DNA of 64,000 nucleotides from Caenorhabditis remanei (taxonomy: Eukaryota > Nematoda > Chromadorea > Rhabditida > Rhabditidae), in NCBI RefSeq assembly GCF_010183535.1, contig NC_071332.1, positions 4,092,001 through 4,156,000 on the forward strand, given 5' to 3'. Made by a program: the position numbers and the translations under genes. Position 1 is the first letter of the stretch. Every line of letters starts with the position of its first letter. Positions 1-12,024 of the stretch are shown in pieces. The notes beneath the pieces are model-generated. The model saw nothing but the letters and a program-made list of their open reading frames with translations, did not search any database and was not told the DNA's origin.

Positions 1-1774
1 ATGTATGGAAGTTCTATGAATGTGTTTGCCCTTCATTTTTTATATCGATACGTTTCTCTTTTTCCGTAAGTTTTTTTAAAATTTAATTTTTACAATTTAG
101 GTCGGTCCTTACTGGCCTGGCCTGCCACAAGTCTGCCGTCAATTGTTTATTATTTTAGAAAAGCGAGACGAGTGTTCGACGGAATGCGAATTATCTTCTG
201 GCTTCTAATCCCCCAGGTGTATGGTGTCGTCTGGCTTGTCACCTACTATTTGGTGTTCCGTGAGACTCCTGAATACACACAATTCATTCGGAAAGCGATT
301 CTGGAGAATTTGGATATTGATGTGGATGATGTGGTGTATGTCGGACCATATTATTATATGGAGGATAAGGATGGGATACATGACTTGGATTGGACAGCGT
401 TCTGGTCGATGGCGATTGTGTGGTTTTTGATAGTAAGTTGGAGAAAGTATAGAAAAAGTTTGAAGCTACACTTTTGTAGTTGACAACTTTTTAATAGCTC
501 TTCACGTTTTTGAGATATGCGTTTTGGAAAATTAATGAGAGCGCAGAGAACCTAGAGTGTCTGACTGTCGCGTCTCTTCTTCTATTTGTACAACTTTGAG
601 CGACTGTATCTCAAAAGCGTGAAGAGCTATCAAAAAATTGTCAACTACAAAAATATTATTGAGATCTAGATCTCCGTTTTTGTAGTTGACAACTTTTTGA
701 TAGCTATTCATGGTTTTGAGATACAGTCGCTCAAAGTTGAACAGTGAGAAGAATAGACGCAGATAATCAGACCCTCTAGTTTCTCTGTGTCTCTCTCATT
801 GTCAGTTGTTGCACAGCAAGCATTATTTAAAGGTGCATACCCACTTCAAAGATTGTGGTATGCGCCTTAAACGATTTATAAGTGAGGGAGAGAGCGCAGA
901 GAAGCTAGAGTGTCTGACTGTCTGCGTCTCCTTCGCGAGGCGGCAACCCATCTTCAAGCCGTCATATCTCAAAAGCGTGAAGAGCTATCAAAAAGTTGTC
1001 AACTACAAAAATGTTATTCAGATCTAGATCTTTATTTTTGCAATTGTCAACTTTTTGACAGCTCTTCACGCTTTTGAGATGCGGTCGCTCAAAGTTATAA
1101 AGTGAGAAAAAGAGACGCAGCCAGTCCGACACTCTAGCTTCTCTGCGTCTCTGGATGCAACCAAAACTATAAAAAGGCTTATCTCAAAAGCGTGAACAGC
1201 TATCAAAAAGTTGACAACTACAAAAATGAAGCTCTAGTTTTGATCTACACGCCCAATTTAATTTTCGTACTATGGGTTCGTGGCACGTCTTCAAAAACTG
1301 ACAATTTCCAGATGTCCTCAGCGTTCACCGTTTTCATTTGTGGCTACGGCTGCTACGTGAAAATTGTCATTGGTCTCGCGACTTCTACCAACTCCTCCCA
1401 AACAAAGTCAATTCAAAACCAATTATTCTACGCCTTGGTCATCCAGTCAGCAATTCCCTTCCTCTTAATGTACATCCCCAGTTCTATCGTCTTGTTCTGC
1501 ACTTTAATCCAACAAAATGTGGGGAGTGCCAGCTTATTTATCAGCTATTCTATAGCTATCTATCCAGTAGTTGATCCCCTTCCCTCACTGTTTATTGTCA
1601 GGAATTATCGGAAAGCGATTACAGGTAAGAACAGGAAAATATTTTTGAAAAACTTTGGGCGTTTCAGAAATGTTCACCTGTATCTGTAGTTGTGGAACCA
1701 AGAAAAATGAGACCAAGGAACCAACAGTACAATTGGCTATTAGAAATCGGACACAGATGTCATCAAGGATTTAG
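1..1774 (+). CDS. Str-superfamily 7TM chemoreceptor, 5' part outside window
   Basis: Exons 1..65 (cut by the window edge), 159..432, 1312..1624 and 1668..1774 join in frame to a stop at 1772. The first exon reads into a TM3-like stretch (HFLYRYVSLFP). Exon 2 holds a TM segment and an extracellular loop with YVGPYYY. Exon 3 has two more TM segments with QNQLFYALVIQSAIP and the family hallmark IYPVVDPLPSLFIVRNYRKA. The short last exon is a polar cytosolic tail. These motifs fit the nematode str/srj/srd receptor group, plasma-membrane GPCRs of chemosensory neurons. TM1-2 must lie left of the window. The 879-bp second intron is filled with palindromic MITEs. The subfamily is not assignable by eye, and the ligand is unknown. 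Confidence 0.8.
470..1252. repeat. Three adjacent palindromic MITEs (family M1) in a receptor intron
   Basis: This is the type description of family M1. Each copy is about 200-280 bp. The left arm reads TTTTTGTAGTTGACAACTTT, then TTGATAGCTCTTCACGCTTT. The right arm is its reverse complement, ending in GTCAACTACAAAAATGAAG. The centre is rich in AGAGACGCAGAGAAGCGAGA and its complement CTTCTCTGCGTCTCTC. No coding capacity is seen. Here copies abut at the palindromic junction AGATCTAGATCT (about 661-672 and 1020-1032), so they form a head-to-tail run inside intron 2 of the chemoreceptor. Confidence 0.9.
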
Positions 1775-1847
1775 GATTACTGTAGAATTTGGAAAGTGTT
1801 TAGCGCAACCACTAGATGACTTATTATTCCAAGTTTTGTAGAGTGAG

Positions 1848-2322
1848 TAGATCAAATCTAGAACTTTATTTTTGTAGTTGACAACTTTTTGATAGCTATG
1901 TATGCTCTTGAAATATGCGCCTCCAAAGTTAGGTGGCTAGAAGCGAGAGAGGGCAGAGAAGCGAGAGTGTCTACCTTCTCTGCGACTCGTCGACACCTAC
2001 CAAACTTTGAAGACGCATAATTCAAAAGCGTGAATAGCTATTGAAAAGTTGTCAACTACAAAAATATTGTTGAAATCTAGGTCTTCATTTTTTTAGTTGA
2101 CAACTTTTTGATAACTCTCCACCCTTTTGTGATATGCGCCTCCAAAGTTAGGTGGCTAGACGCGAGAAGGGAGAGAGAGCGCAGAGAAGCGAGCGTTTCT
2201 GCCTTCTCTGCGTCTCTCCGACACCTGCCAAACTTTGAAGACGCATAACTCAAAAACTTCAATAGCTATCAAGAAATTGCTAACTACAAAAATAAAGCTC
2301 TATTTTTGATCTACACACCCAT
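1848..2322. repeat. Two adjacent M1 MITEs
   Basis: Two M1 copies meet near 2075-2085, between the chemoreceptor stop and the next gene. They supply most of the 830-bp intergenic region. The remainder (2323-2605) shows no gene and contains the promoter region of the next gene. Confidence 0.9.
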
Positions 2323-2605
2323 TACAATTTCAAAGCGGTGGGATAACTGGTATTGCCATGGCGGATTTTTAAATTTCGACAACCTTCTCATCAATAACTT
2401 TTTTTAAACGATTGTACATACCCCGAACATGCATGTTTACTATGTTTATCTGTCTCCGTCTCTCCTTCTTATCACTATCTCTCCAATTCTCCGTATCATC
2501 AATTCTCTGACCCGACACGTTGTGTCCACTCGGTTTATTATCAACAACAACTATATATCGATCAAATCAATCGCTCCTTGTTTCTATCATTTTTAATACC
2601 AAAAT

Positions 2606-4511
2606 ATGCCGGATTGCTCTGAAAACTTGTCAGCTGTGATAGAGAATCATGTGCCTAGTTTGGAGGAGTTAAAGGAGGTAAGTATACTTTTTGATGACAC
2701 AAAATTATAAATATCTTGCCTTTTCCAGGTTTTCCAAAAATCCCTGGACGCTAATTTCGAAACGGTCCAAGTGGACATCGTGGACTGCCCCAACCTGTCT
2801 GAGCCACCATTCCATCAAACATCTTCTGGCTTCGGTCAAAACCTCAAAATCGCAGAAGTCGGAGGACCAGGCAACCTCTACCCCGGTTTCCATACCGATC
2901 ATCAATTTGATATAAGAACTATTGGAAAAGTATGTGAACACCCTGAGGCATCGGTCTTCGGACCAGGTGCCGGTCCATGGCCAGTGGTCAAGAAAAACTG
3001 CGAAATGGTGGCCGATGTCAATTTGAAAACTGGAAAAACTGCCACAAAAATCGCGGAAATCTATCAGGAAAAGTATAGACAAAAGATAATTGAGGAACCA
3101 AAGTTCAGTTTGATGGCTAACCTGGCGTTGTCAGATGCTGATAAGTCGGCCAAAGTTGGTGCGTATTTTTCTGTTTCAATGGTCGCATTAAAAATCAAAA
3201 TGTATTCTTTTAGTTCATTTCAAAGCGTCGGTGAGGACTGGAGAGAAGAATGTGACGCATTGTATCAGAGATGGCTTGCAGGAACATTTTGGAGAGAGGT
3301 GAGTTTTTTGGTGGCCTAGAAAAGTAAAAAGGTGGAAAAGTAGTCCCTCAAGCGATTCGTGGCCTATAAACCTCCATCAAATCGACACACGGTATACTCC
3401 GCTAGAAACATAATGATAACCGATTTGGTGGCCTAGAAAACAGAATTTGGATTTCTAGGCCGCGAGTCGGAAAACTCGGCCATGAACAAAAATCGACTTT
3501 TTCAGTGATTTTCACGCTGAAATTTTTCATAAAAACGCTAATTTCAGGCTGAAAAATAGGCAAAATCACTCACTGTCTGGCGCACCTTTGACGCGCTCCT
3601 TAAAAACACAATTTTATAAAAATTGACGTATTTAAACACATTTTCATGTGTCTGTCGCACCTTTTACGCGTTTAGCAGTGAAATATTACAAAAAATCTGT
3701 ATTTTACTTTAAAAATACCAGGTTTAACTATTTTAGGTGTGTCTGGCGTGCCTTTGACGCTTTTTCAAATTTGGGAAAATTTGAGCGACTTTCGACCATT
3801 TTTGGGAGGTAAAAAACACAATTTGGTGGAACTGTCGTACCTTTGACGCGTTTAAAAGAAAACCCGGCGTTTTCCAACTGTCTGGCGTGTTTTTGACGCG
3901 TTTTTCTCCAACAAACAAGTTACACTGACAATTTTTCTCTTTAACACTGACATTTTAAAAGTTGACAAATTTTTATAAAGTTACAGTAACTAAAACTCAG
4001 AAACGTTTAATGTTGGTTAAAATAACTGTAAATCCCAAATTTTAGAACATCTTCAAATCTGCCTAAGCTTGTTTTCCAAGCCCTGAGTTTACTAGATCAC
4101 CCAACCCCCTCCACTTCCAAAAACCAAAATTTTGCATCCCAGTTCCCAAAATAAATACCCAATCCATCAGAACATTCCAGACCCGTCTCGCTCGCCGGTC
4201 AGTTCATAATCCACACCGGGCAAGCAAAGCTTCACGTAATGCCTCACTTCCCGGGGTGCCCGTTTGCAAACAACGAGGAAGTCGACAAATGGCTCAACTA
4301 TTTTACGATGGATGCTCCTTTGGTCTGTGCCACCGTCATGCATTCTTATGATCCTGGGCACAATCTGAGATTGGAGCACACTCATTGTTATAGTGAACAT
4401 GGGGATGCTGGACATTATCATTATGATGTGACACCTGCGACGGTGGCTTATGAAGGATGGTTTGCACCGGCTGGGAAGGTTTATAGAATTGATGAAGTCG
4501 CGAATAGATAA
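2606..4511 (+). CDS. C11orf54-like zinc ester hydrolase (DUF1907)
   Basis: Exons 2606..2677, 2729..3158, 3214..3298 and 4181..4511 join with consistent phases to 305 codons; human C11orf54 has 315. The human protein is a zinc enzyme with ester hydrolase activity. The alignment runs end to end: VDCPNLSEPPF near residue 50, AEVGGPGNLYPG, FGPGAGPWPV, and RTGEKNVTHC in exon 3. The C-terminal metal site LEHTHCYSEHGDAGHYHYD has H262, H264 and H274, at the spacing of the human zinc ligands. The ATG at 2606 is chosen because exon 1 (24 codons) gives the family-like amphipathic start before VFQKSLDANF. Exon 3 must be read in the frame GTT-CAT-TTC across the join. The third intron (882 bp) holds a repeated motif. 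Confidence 0.92.
3573..3903. repeat. Five-copy dispersed motif TGTCTGGCG(C/T)(A/G)CCTTTGACGCG
   Basis: Variants of TGTCTGGCGCACCTTTGACG occur near 3574, 3649, 3740, 3831 and 3879, separated by 50-90 bp of unrelated AT-rich sequence. All lie in intron 3 of the C11orf54-like gene. Only the motif is conserved, not the spacers. Confidence 0.75.
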
Positions 4512-4638
4512 TCCCTCTGATTTACTGTTTCCCACGTTCCTACTATGCATACAAATAACTTTATTTTTAGACAAAAAATATGAAAGCAAATAAATAAGAT
4601 GTAAGTCAAGTCACACGTTTCAAAAATATCATGGAATC

Positions 4639-7600
4639 TCAAGTATGATCAGTATAATCACCGGGTGGCTTAAAACAATAACATTCCAACAGCTTCATCG
4701 CTGTCGGCTTCAACCTTCGCTTCATTTGAGGCGAGTAGAAAATGTACAAGTAGAAGAGGAAGGCGTGATGGGTGTAGAGGAAGACATGGGCACCCAATGA
4801 GATGGCGGTCATGAGGGAGTTCTGAGAACAAGATTAAAGGTTGTTGGCTTTTAAGTTATAAGGCACGATGAGGCAAAAGCTACCAATGCAGTCGCGCTCT
4901 ATTGACAAGCATGGTACATTTTTGCGTCACGGTGAACGTTAGAATTTATATAGGTATAGTATGCACACAAGTTCGAATATTCACCGTGACGCAAAAAATG
5001 TATCATACCTGTCAATAAAGCGTGACTGCATTGGTAGTCTTGGCCTCATCGTGATAAGGATTACCTGCTCCGGGACCCCAAACAATATACTGGCGATTCT
5101 ATATCCATAATTCGGGATGTTAAGCAGAATAAATGCCCAAGTCACAACCAACAACGACCTGGTCAACTGAATATCAGTATATCTTATTCCCTTCTTCTTC
5201 TTCTTTGGTGTCTTCTCCACGTCAATCGAGAATCTGCTGGAGATTCGCGTATAACTCTTTAACGTGCTGTTCGGAGCGGATGTCTGGGTAGTCAACACAA
5301 TATCTGCGGTGTTGAAGGACACAGCAGGCGATCCGGGGTTCTTTCTGAAACTTTTTTCATCACAATTTTATCGCCTGAATACCAAAACTCACTTAATATG
5401 ACTGTTCAACTTGCTGACCACTAGACAGTTGCACGCAATAATCAATACAGATGGTACGAGCATACAAACAATTGTCTCTACAATTGTCATTGTCTGGTAC
5501 ATCCCAACGTACTCCAGTTTGATGTCACATAACCCCCCGGGTTCAATATCCGCGACGAATAGGATCCAACTGTTGAAGATCATGGCAAAGCCGAGGAGGA
5601 TGAAGACTTGGGCGCGGGCTCTGGAAAAAAAGGACGGTTAGGTGGTTTGCGTAGTTTTGTCAAGAACTCACGGAATCCTAAGCAGCTATGTTGTAAATAT
5701 AGTCTAAGATTGGTATCATTGAGTTTGATCAAGCTTGGCTAAGACCTACTCGAGGAATGCCCTAGGTTCGGTAAGCCTTATCACAGATACGCGGAAGCTT
5801 GGCCTAGTCTTGCTAACACGTTTTCAGAGCAATATCCAGACAATTCAAAATTTGCTCAAAGATTGCCGGAGAGGCTTGCTTACAGCGTTAACAATGATTA
5901 GCTAAGAGTTGCCTTAAGCTTGCCAAAAGCGTCACATCGCTTGTCTCAGGCCTACCCAGTATAGTCAGAAAGATTTCGAAAGAAGGCCCGAAGCTGCTCC
6001 TAAGCGTGGCCAATTTTTGGCTCAGGTTGCTCAAAACTTCCCAATGCTTCCCTAAACCTTATTTTAGGGTACCGTAAATCTTAATTTAGGGTACCGTAAA
6101 CCTTAATTTAGGGTACCGTAAAAACCTTCTTTAAAGCTTTCCCCATTTCTTGCCCAAACTCACTTCTCCACTGTCAACCCTCTTGTCTTCCTGTACAACA
6201 GTAGCAACCGCTCCATTCCAACCAACACTATCAACCATACCGACGCGAAATCGCAGACATGCGCCAAGAACGTGTTGAATATACAACTGTAGTATGAGTT
6301 CCGAAGTAGAGAGTCTTGGAAAATGTCCTGCAAACAAAGAAATATTAGTTATTTGATGTGCTGAACCGATGAGGAGGATTAGTTGAGATGAGTGCTTCTT
6401 CATGCCAGAAGGATACCGTACCAGAAGGGAATTGAAAATCAGAATAATCAGAAGGAAGATGTCGTGCTTATTAGTTGTGGAAATGCCCCGGAATCCGTGG
6501 AAAACAAAAGAGACGCAGACAACAGAGGAGTAGACTTTTTAGAAGAGTTTTGGATAGTATTAAGGGAGTATGTAAATCGAAAAGAGCGGTATATTTAAAT
6601 AGCTGGAAATTTTTTCCAGGTTTTGAGATATGAGAGGGAGAGGGAGAGAGAAAGAGAGAAGCTAGAGTGTCTGACTTCTCTATGTCTCTCGTGTGAAGCC
6701 GCAAAATTAACCATGTTCAATGACTTACCACAGCGCCCAATAATGTCCGATTAAGAAAATTAAAAAATTTAGAAATATTTCAAATTTTAATTTATATTTT
6801 AACAGTTGGAAGTTTTTTGATAGTAATTCTGGGTTATGAGATATACGTCTTTAAAGATAGCGCACTGAATCAGCGAGAGAGAAAGAGGAGACGCAGACAG
6901 TCAGACACTCTCGCTTCTCTGCGTTGCTCACTTAACCCTTGCCTAGGCGCTCATCTTTAAAGGTGCATATCTCAAAAGCGTAAAGAGCTAACAAAAAATT
7001 GTCAACTACAAAAATGAAGCCCTAGTTTTGATCTACACAACCAATGTAATTTTGGCCTAGTCAGATTTCAAATAGAGCCAGTGCCAGGCGTTGGAAAATA
7101 GCTATCCAGAAGTTCAAAATGTCCCCCTCTTTTGTGTTTTGATTGTGGCTCTACAGCGAGGGTTCCAAGAATCAAAAAGAATAAAAAATTAGCGTGTTGT
7201 CCATATCCCTCATCCTCCAGAAAAATCTTCCCCCCGCCAATTTTTTGTGTCCTGAGAAAAGACAGGAAATCCGATTTGCCTTTCAATGCGCTTCTTCTTC
7301 TCAGCTACTAAACAGATACTAACTTATTTTTTTGAAATAGAAAGAAAATGGAATGGACTAAAGGTGTATCTAGGAAAGGGTGAATGAAAGATGGAAAGAG
7401 TTTTGTTGTTGTTTTGACCGGTAATCTCGGACAAACATGCACGTACATAGAAGTAGATATATGCGACCTCTTCTATCCAAAACACGAGTAACGAGAGCAA
7501 AAAGATGGATGACATTGCCGCGAGACACAACAGATACACGTTCGTCGGTAGTTTGCTGAGCATTCGGTTGCTTCTGAAAGAAGAAAAAACATTGAAAAAT

Positions 7601-10324
7601 ATTTGTTTTTGGACATTTTGTCATTCATGATGTATTGCCTCTTTTGGTTAATAATTCATTTGGGAAGATCTTCCCCGTCATTTCTTTTGAACATTTCGTG
7701 TGGGTGAGATTTTTTGTCACATCACGTATATCAAAAAATCTGTTATGAATAAGGTGAGTGCCACCATAGCAAACAAGGTTATGGCGCCGTGAAATTTGAT
7801 TTGGGAACGAAAAAGCACAAAGGAAGACGTCATGGAAGAAGACTGCTCAAGAATCGCCTCTTACCATTCAAAATGCTTTGAAAAGTCCCTAACTTTGAAC
7901 GCTTTTTACCCACTTAAATTTTGTTCAATTTCAAAAATTTTAAGTTTTCCTGATTTTTCAAATCGAGCTCTATATTTTTGTAGTTGAAAACTTTTTAATA
8001 ACTCTTCACACTTTTTAGTTATCCGCCTTCAAAAACCGGTAAGTAAAGCGAGAGAGGGGGAGAGACGCAGAGAAACGAGGGTGTCTGACTGTCTGCGTTT
8101 CCTCCCTCTCTCTGTTATCGGTACCAATCTTTGAAGGCACGTATCTCAAAAGCGTGAATAGCTATCAAAAACTTTTCAACTGTAAAAATGAAGGCCTAGG
8201 TTTGATCTACACAACCGTAGCAATTTTGGGGCGGTAGGCACGGCGAACTTTTGAAAATTAACCATTTTCAGCTTACTATTAGACACGCTACAACTCAAAA
8301 ACTAGGAATGCGATCAAAAAATTTTTAACTAGCAAAATGCACAAAAGTTTATGTAGATAATTTTCGTAGTTGACAACTTTTTGATAGAATCACTGGATTT
8401 TGAGATACGCTTCTCTAAAGGTAGGTACAGTGAAATAGGGGGAGAGCGCAGACAGAGAAGCGAGAGCGTCTGACTTCTCTGCGTCTCCTCTTTCTTTCTA
8501 CTGATTGACTTTAAGTGGTCATAACTCAAAAGCGTGAAGAGCTATCAAAAAACTGTCAATTGCAAAAATGAAGCCCTAGCTTTGATCTACACAACCAGTA
8601 TAATTTTGGCATAGTCAGATTTTAAATAGAACCGTGCCACGCGTTCGAAAATGAGCTCTCTTAGCCCTCTATTTTTTCAAAAGTCCTGTATAGTTTCGCT
8701 TTCAAAACTTCTAATCCTCATATTTTTGTTTTCCACTACCAAAGTCCGTTACGTGACATCCATAAGTTAGCCACCGTCCCCCCAATAGTACACTTTCCCA
8801 GAATATATTTCCCCTTTTCTGAAATAATTTCTATTCCGCATGAAAGGAGTGAGTGAGGCGGGGGAGAAAAACGGAAATGGACTTCTTCTCTCTCTCGAGC
8901 TGTCCTAACTAATTAAAATTCTTCTTCTTTTCCTTCTTCGTACCAACCAATAACCTCCGGACGAACCTGATCAAAATCCAGACCATCGTGTTGCCAGTGA
9001 GTCCGACGAAGACACAAAACGGCATGTAGAAGTAGTAGAGGTTTTGGATAAGGGATCTGGAATGTTTCTGATTTATTTCTTTTTTTTTGTGTCCCTGGTG
9101 GCATTGAGCAGAAAAGAATAACAAAAATTGTTTAGCTTCCTTTTTTCCCCTCCTTTTTTCATTCCAGTCACATAGACACATTTCCAGAAAAGAGGAAAGG
9201 GAAGAGGTAGAAATAATTAGATGTTGGATGAGAGGGGGGTTCAAGGAATTCTGGAATTCCAGCTAGAACAATGAAGGTGTTCACAGATCATTAGAGGTTT
9301 GACTTTTTATTTTTTATTTTTCAAGAAAAAGATATTCAATCCCCCCTCTGAGAAAAGAAAACCGAACACTAATTATAATAAATAGTATGAAATCATGGTG
9401 AGAAGGAAATATGATTTTTTCAGACAGACAGAAAAAAAAACTAATAAGCGCCTACACCTCTCCCTAATTAGCAGTTATGTTTTTGCAGACTAGAGACAGG
9501 AAGTAGATTTTTAGCAAGGTTAATGTATGTATGTTAAAAATGACGAATTTGGAAGGAACCAACATTTTAAAAACAACAAAATTTGACAAAACGTTGTAAA
9601 AATGAGATTTTGGGGTCTCACCTGTCGTCCCAAATGTTCAAAACTATATTATTTGTGTAGATCAATTCTAGATCTTCATTTTTGTAGTTGACAACTTTTT
9701 GATAGCTCTTCTAGATTTTGAGATACGCGCCTTGAAACATCGGTACCTATAACAGCGAGATTGAGAAACGCAGAGAAGGCAGACACTCTCGCTTCTCTGC
9801 GTCTCTCGGTTATACTGCTTATCTTTAAAGGCGTCTATCTCAAAATCTGGAAGAGCTATCTAAAAGTTGTCAACAACAAAAATGGAGGTCTAGATTTGAA
9901 AAATTGGAAAATTTAAGAATTTTTTAAAATCGGACATAAACTGGCCTTGTGACGCAACCTCAAAGTTCGGTGACTTAAAAAAAATGTTTAAGCCTAAGCC
10001 TAAATGTTATCTAAGCCTAAGCCTAGAGGTTATCTAAGCCTAAGCCCGCAGATTTTTTTCAAAAACAGGCAACTACAGCCAAAAAACATCAAAAAAACAA
10101 AAATCTCACCTGCCGGGTGTCGACTCCATCGCTGGAACTCCTTGTAGAAAAAACGAGTCGTTCAAATTCCGAAAAGACTCGACCTCGCTCAAAATATCCT
10201 TCACAGTCGCATTGACACCATCTCTCGCCGCTTCAATAAGACTCGCATTCAGATGATAAAGTAGAAGCGGATCGTCGACGTCTCGCACCGCCGAATCCAG
10301 TAGTAGTTGAGCCTGCGATGACAT
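4639..10324 (-). CDS. Rhodopsin-class peptide-type GPCR
   Basis: Exons in order of translation: 10324..10110, 9056..8967, 7573..7447, 6327..6164, 5620..5393, 5344..5065 and 4821..4639; all phases fit and give 428 aa. The N-terminus has N-glycosylation sites (NAS, NAT, NDS) and no signal peptide. TM1 contains the class A GN pair (VGLTGNTMVWIL). TM2 is LPTNVYLLCLAAM. TM3 ends in GMERLLLLYR, a DRY variant. TM4-TM5 are in the fifth exon, with a loop cysteine (GGLCDIK). Intracellular loop 3 is long and basic (PKKKKK). TM6 is WAFILLNIPNYGYRI. TM7 runs into FYLYIFYSPQMKRRLKPT, followed by a Cys-containing tail (LECYCFKP). This resembles nematode FMRFamide/neuropeptide receptors, but I cannot name the ortholog. 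An in-frame ATG at 10417 would add 31 unlikely residues. Introns 1-4 carry MITEs. Confidence 0.85.
4864..5053. repeat. 190-bp hairpin (MITE-like) in the last GPCR intron
   Basis: The arms 4864-4935 and 4982-5053 are near-perfect inverted repeats (CACGATGAGGC... / ...CCTCATCGTG) around a loop of about 46 bp. The element fills most of the intron between the TM6 and TM7 exons. It ends about 11 bp from the splice donor at 5064. It is not an M1 copy. Confidence 0.9.
6057..6126. repeat. Three tandem 22-bp units TTAATTTAGGGTACCGTAAA
   Basis: Three consecutive units of (TTAATTT)AGGGTACCGTAAA lie in GPCR intron 4, next to the TM3 exon. The intron stretch before it (5700-6056) is a low-information run rich in CTTGGCTAAG/GCTTAC words with no coding signal. 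Confidence 0.8.
6795..7042. repeat. M1 MITE in GPCR intron 3
   Basis: A complete copy with diverged left arm (AACAGTTGGAAGTTTTTTGA) and right arm ending AAAATGAAGCCCTAG. A fragment of another copy (GAGA-rich core only) lies at about 6620-6700. Confidence 0.85.
7965..8598. repeat. Two M1 MITEs in GPCR intron 2
   Basis: Copies at about 7965-8215 and 8345-8598, each with both arms and the GACGCAGAGAA core, are separated by about 130 bp of unrelated sequence. The rest of this intron (8600-8966) shows nothing recognisable. Confidence 0.88.
9655..9900. repeat. M1 MITE in GPCR intron 1
   Basis: A complete copy from GTAGATCAATTCTAGATCTT to CAACAACAAAAATGGAGGTC. It is directly followed by a separate repeat that contains telomere-like units. 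Confidence 0.88.
9901..10050. repeat. Repeat ending in interstitial telomere-like GCCTAA units
   Basis: A unique-looking part (TCGGACATAAACTGGCCTTG, then TGACGCAACCTCAAA) is followed at about 9988-10047 by three clusters of TAAGCCTAAGCCTA. This is the complement of the nematode telomere repeat TTAGGC. The same arrangement recurs at 12395-12537 in the same orientation. Confidence 0.8.
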
Positions 10325-12024
10325 GTTGTCGAGAAAAGTGGGCGTGGCACACCGCCGCCGCTGGAAAACGCTGTGTGCACGCTCTCCGCTGATAACGTGC
10401 TGTCTCTCTGAAAACAAGATGGGATAGTGTGGGGACGGAGAGGAGACGGAGGAGAATTTGGAAGATGGAGAAGAAGAAAAAGAAGAGCCGCCTGTGACAT
10501 ACGGGGAGAAAGACGAGGAAGGACGGACATTCCTTTAGAGGATTGGTGGAGGCAAAAAGTAAAAGATTTCGGAGACTTTCGGGAATTCTTCGGTTTCGTC
10601 ATTTGGGGACTAGGGAGGGAGGACAGACAGCTGTGTGAAATTGAAGAGTTGAGGAATGAGACAATAACATGTCAGGAAAAGATTTTTTGAGGAGTAAACT
10701 TTTTTTATAGTTTTTTGGGAGAGTAGAAGAGATCTCTGGTTTTGTCTTAAAAGGAAAGTGGTTGAAGGGACAAAAAGTTTGGGTAAGGTTGTCTACGGGA
10801 AAACTTCCGGAATGATCCCAGGAGGCGCTCCTAAGACTTTTCAACATAAAAATTGTTCCCGAGTCGTCCAAAATACGCATAGAAACTGATCGACATGCCC
10901 ATAAGTCGCTAGGCTGGGGTGCCGTTGACGCTTTTTTCAATTTCACTTAAATCGGCTCAGAAACGTCTAAAATCTCGTCTTTGGTGCGTTTGTTTTCTGG
11001 GAAATACAGTAAGTTTCTACTAGGAAGTTCGCCTTTTAAATAGTTTTCAAAAAACTTCCAAATAGCTTTCAGTAGGCTCTTTAAGGCTCTCAAAAGGCTC
11101 AAGTCATGTTTCCATTAGATCCCATCAGGCTCATCCTAGGACTCTACCACAAAGTTTTGGAGCAAAGTTACCGGAAGTTTGTATTAGGCTCCCATGAAGC
11201 TTATAGGCTCACAAAGGTCTTTCAGAAAACTGCCCCATGTTTTTGTGAGGCTTCAAGAAGACGGTTCTCAGAAGGCTCGCGCTTCTATTTACAATATCTC
11301 ACAGTGTTTCTAGAAAAACCTGAAAAGAATCTCAGAATGACTTCTTTGAGGTCCCCAGGACGTGAAACTGTTCCAGAAGGACCCTTCAGGGTTCTCACAG
11401 AGAAGGTTTCTACAGATCTTTTCTGTACGGTCCTTTTCCCCAAATGGCATCAAAAATCTTCCACACGGTTTCCAGAAGTTATCCTTAAGGCTCCGGTCAC
11501 CAAGGATCTCAAAATGTTTCTGAACAACTCCTGCAATTCTCCTATTCCTTTCTCTCCAGACAACACTCTCTCATGTCTACTTCCTGATTATGCAAAAAGT
11601 GTCACATAACCTACATAATAATATCTCCTCATCTCTCAGAAAAACAACCCGAGGTGAAAAGAAATTAGAATTGCTAAACCGTCAAAAAAAGTCAAAACAA
11701 ATCGTCATGTAATCCGGAAAAGGGTTCAGAAAAACTTGATCTGTTATGAGATACTGTCCAAAATATCGAATCTCTCCCACACAAGCAAGATTTTCAGAAT
11801 TTTTGAAAATCTGAAAATCCGAAAAAAAAATGTTATCCCGGGATAAGCTAACTTAAGGCTATCAGCACTCTTGGGAGGAAGGATTTGGGGATAATGTGAT
11901 TATATATGAGAAAAAACAAAAATGTTAATATCAGGGGAACATGTGATAGGGATATGAGGAAGTTTAAGAAGAAGGGACGAAAAATGCCCGATAATGCCTG
12001 ATATTGAAATATCAAAAATTTTCT
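10325..12024. other. Intergenic DNA without a supported gene
   Basis: This is the 5' flank of the peptide GPCR. About 11000-11600 is rich in GGCTC/CTCAGAAGGCTC words and happens to stay open for 167 codons, but it shows no domain, no codon pattern and no splice context. Nothing else is recognisable. Confidence 0.6.

Noticed and set aside
1192..1311. In-frame extension of the chemoreceptor exon into MITE sequence.
   Set aside because: The M1 right arm plus the acceptor AATTTCCAG at 1303-1311 mark it as intron.
11106..11609. A 167-codon open frame on the plus strand.
   Set aside because: Composed of CTCAGAAGGCTC-type degenerate words; no domain, no splice partners, no homolog recognised.
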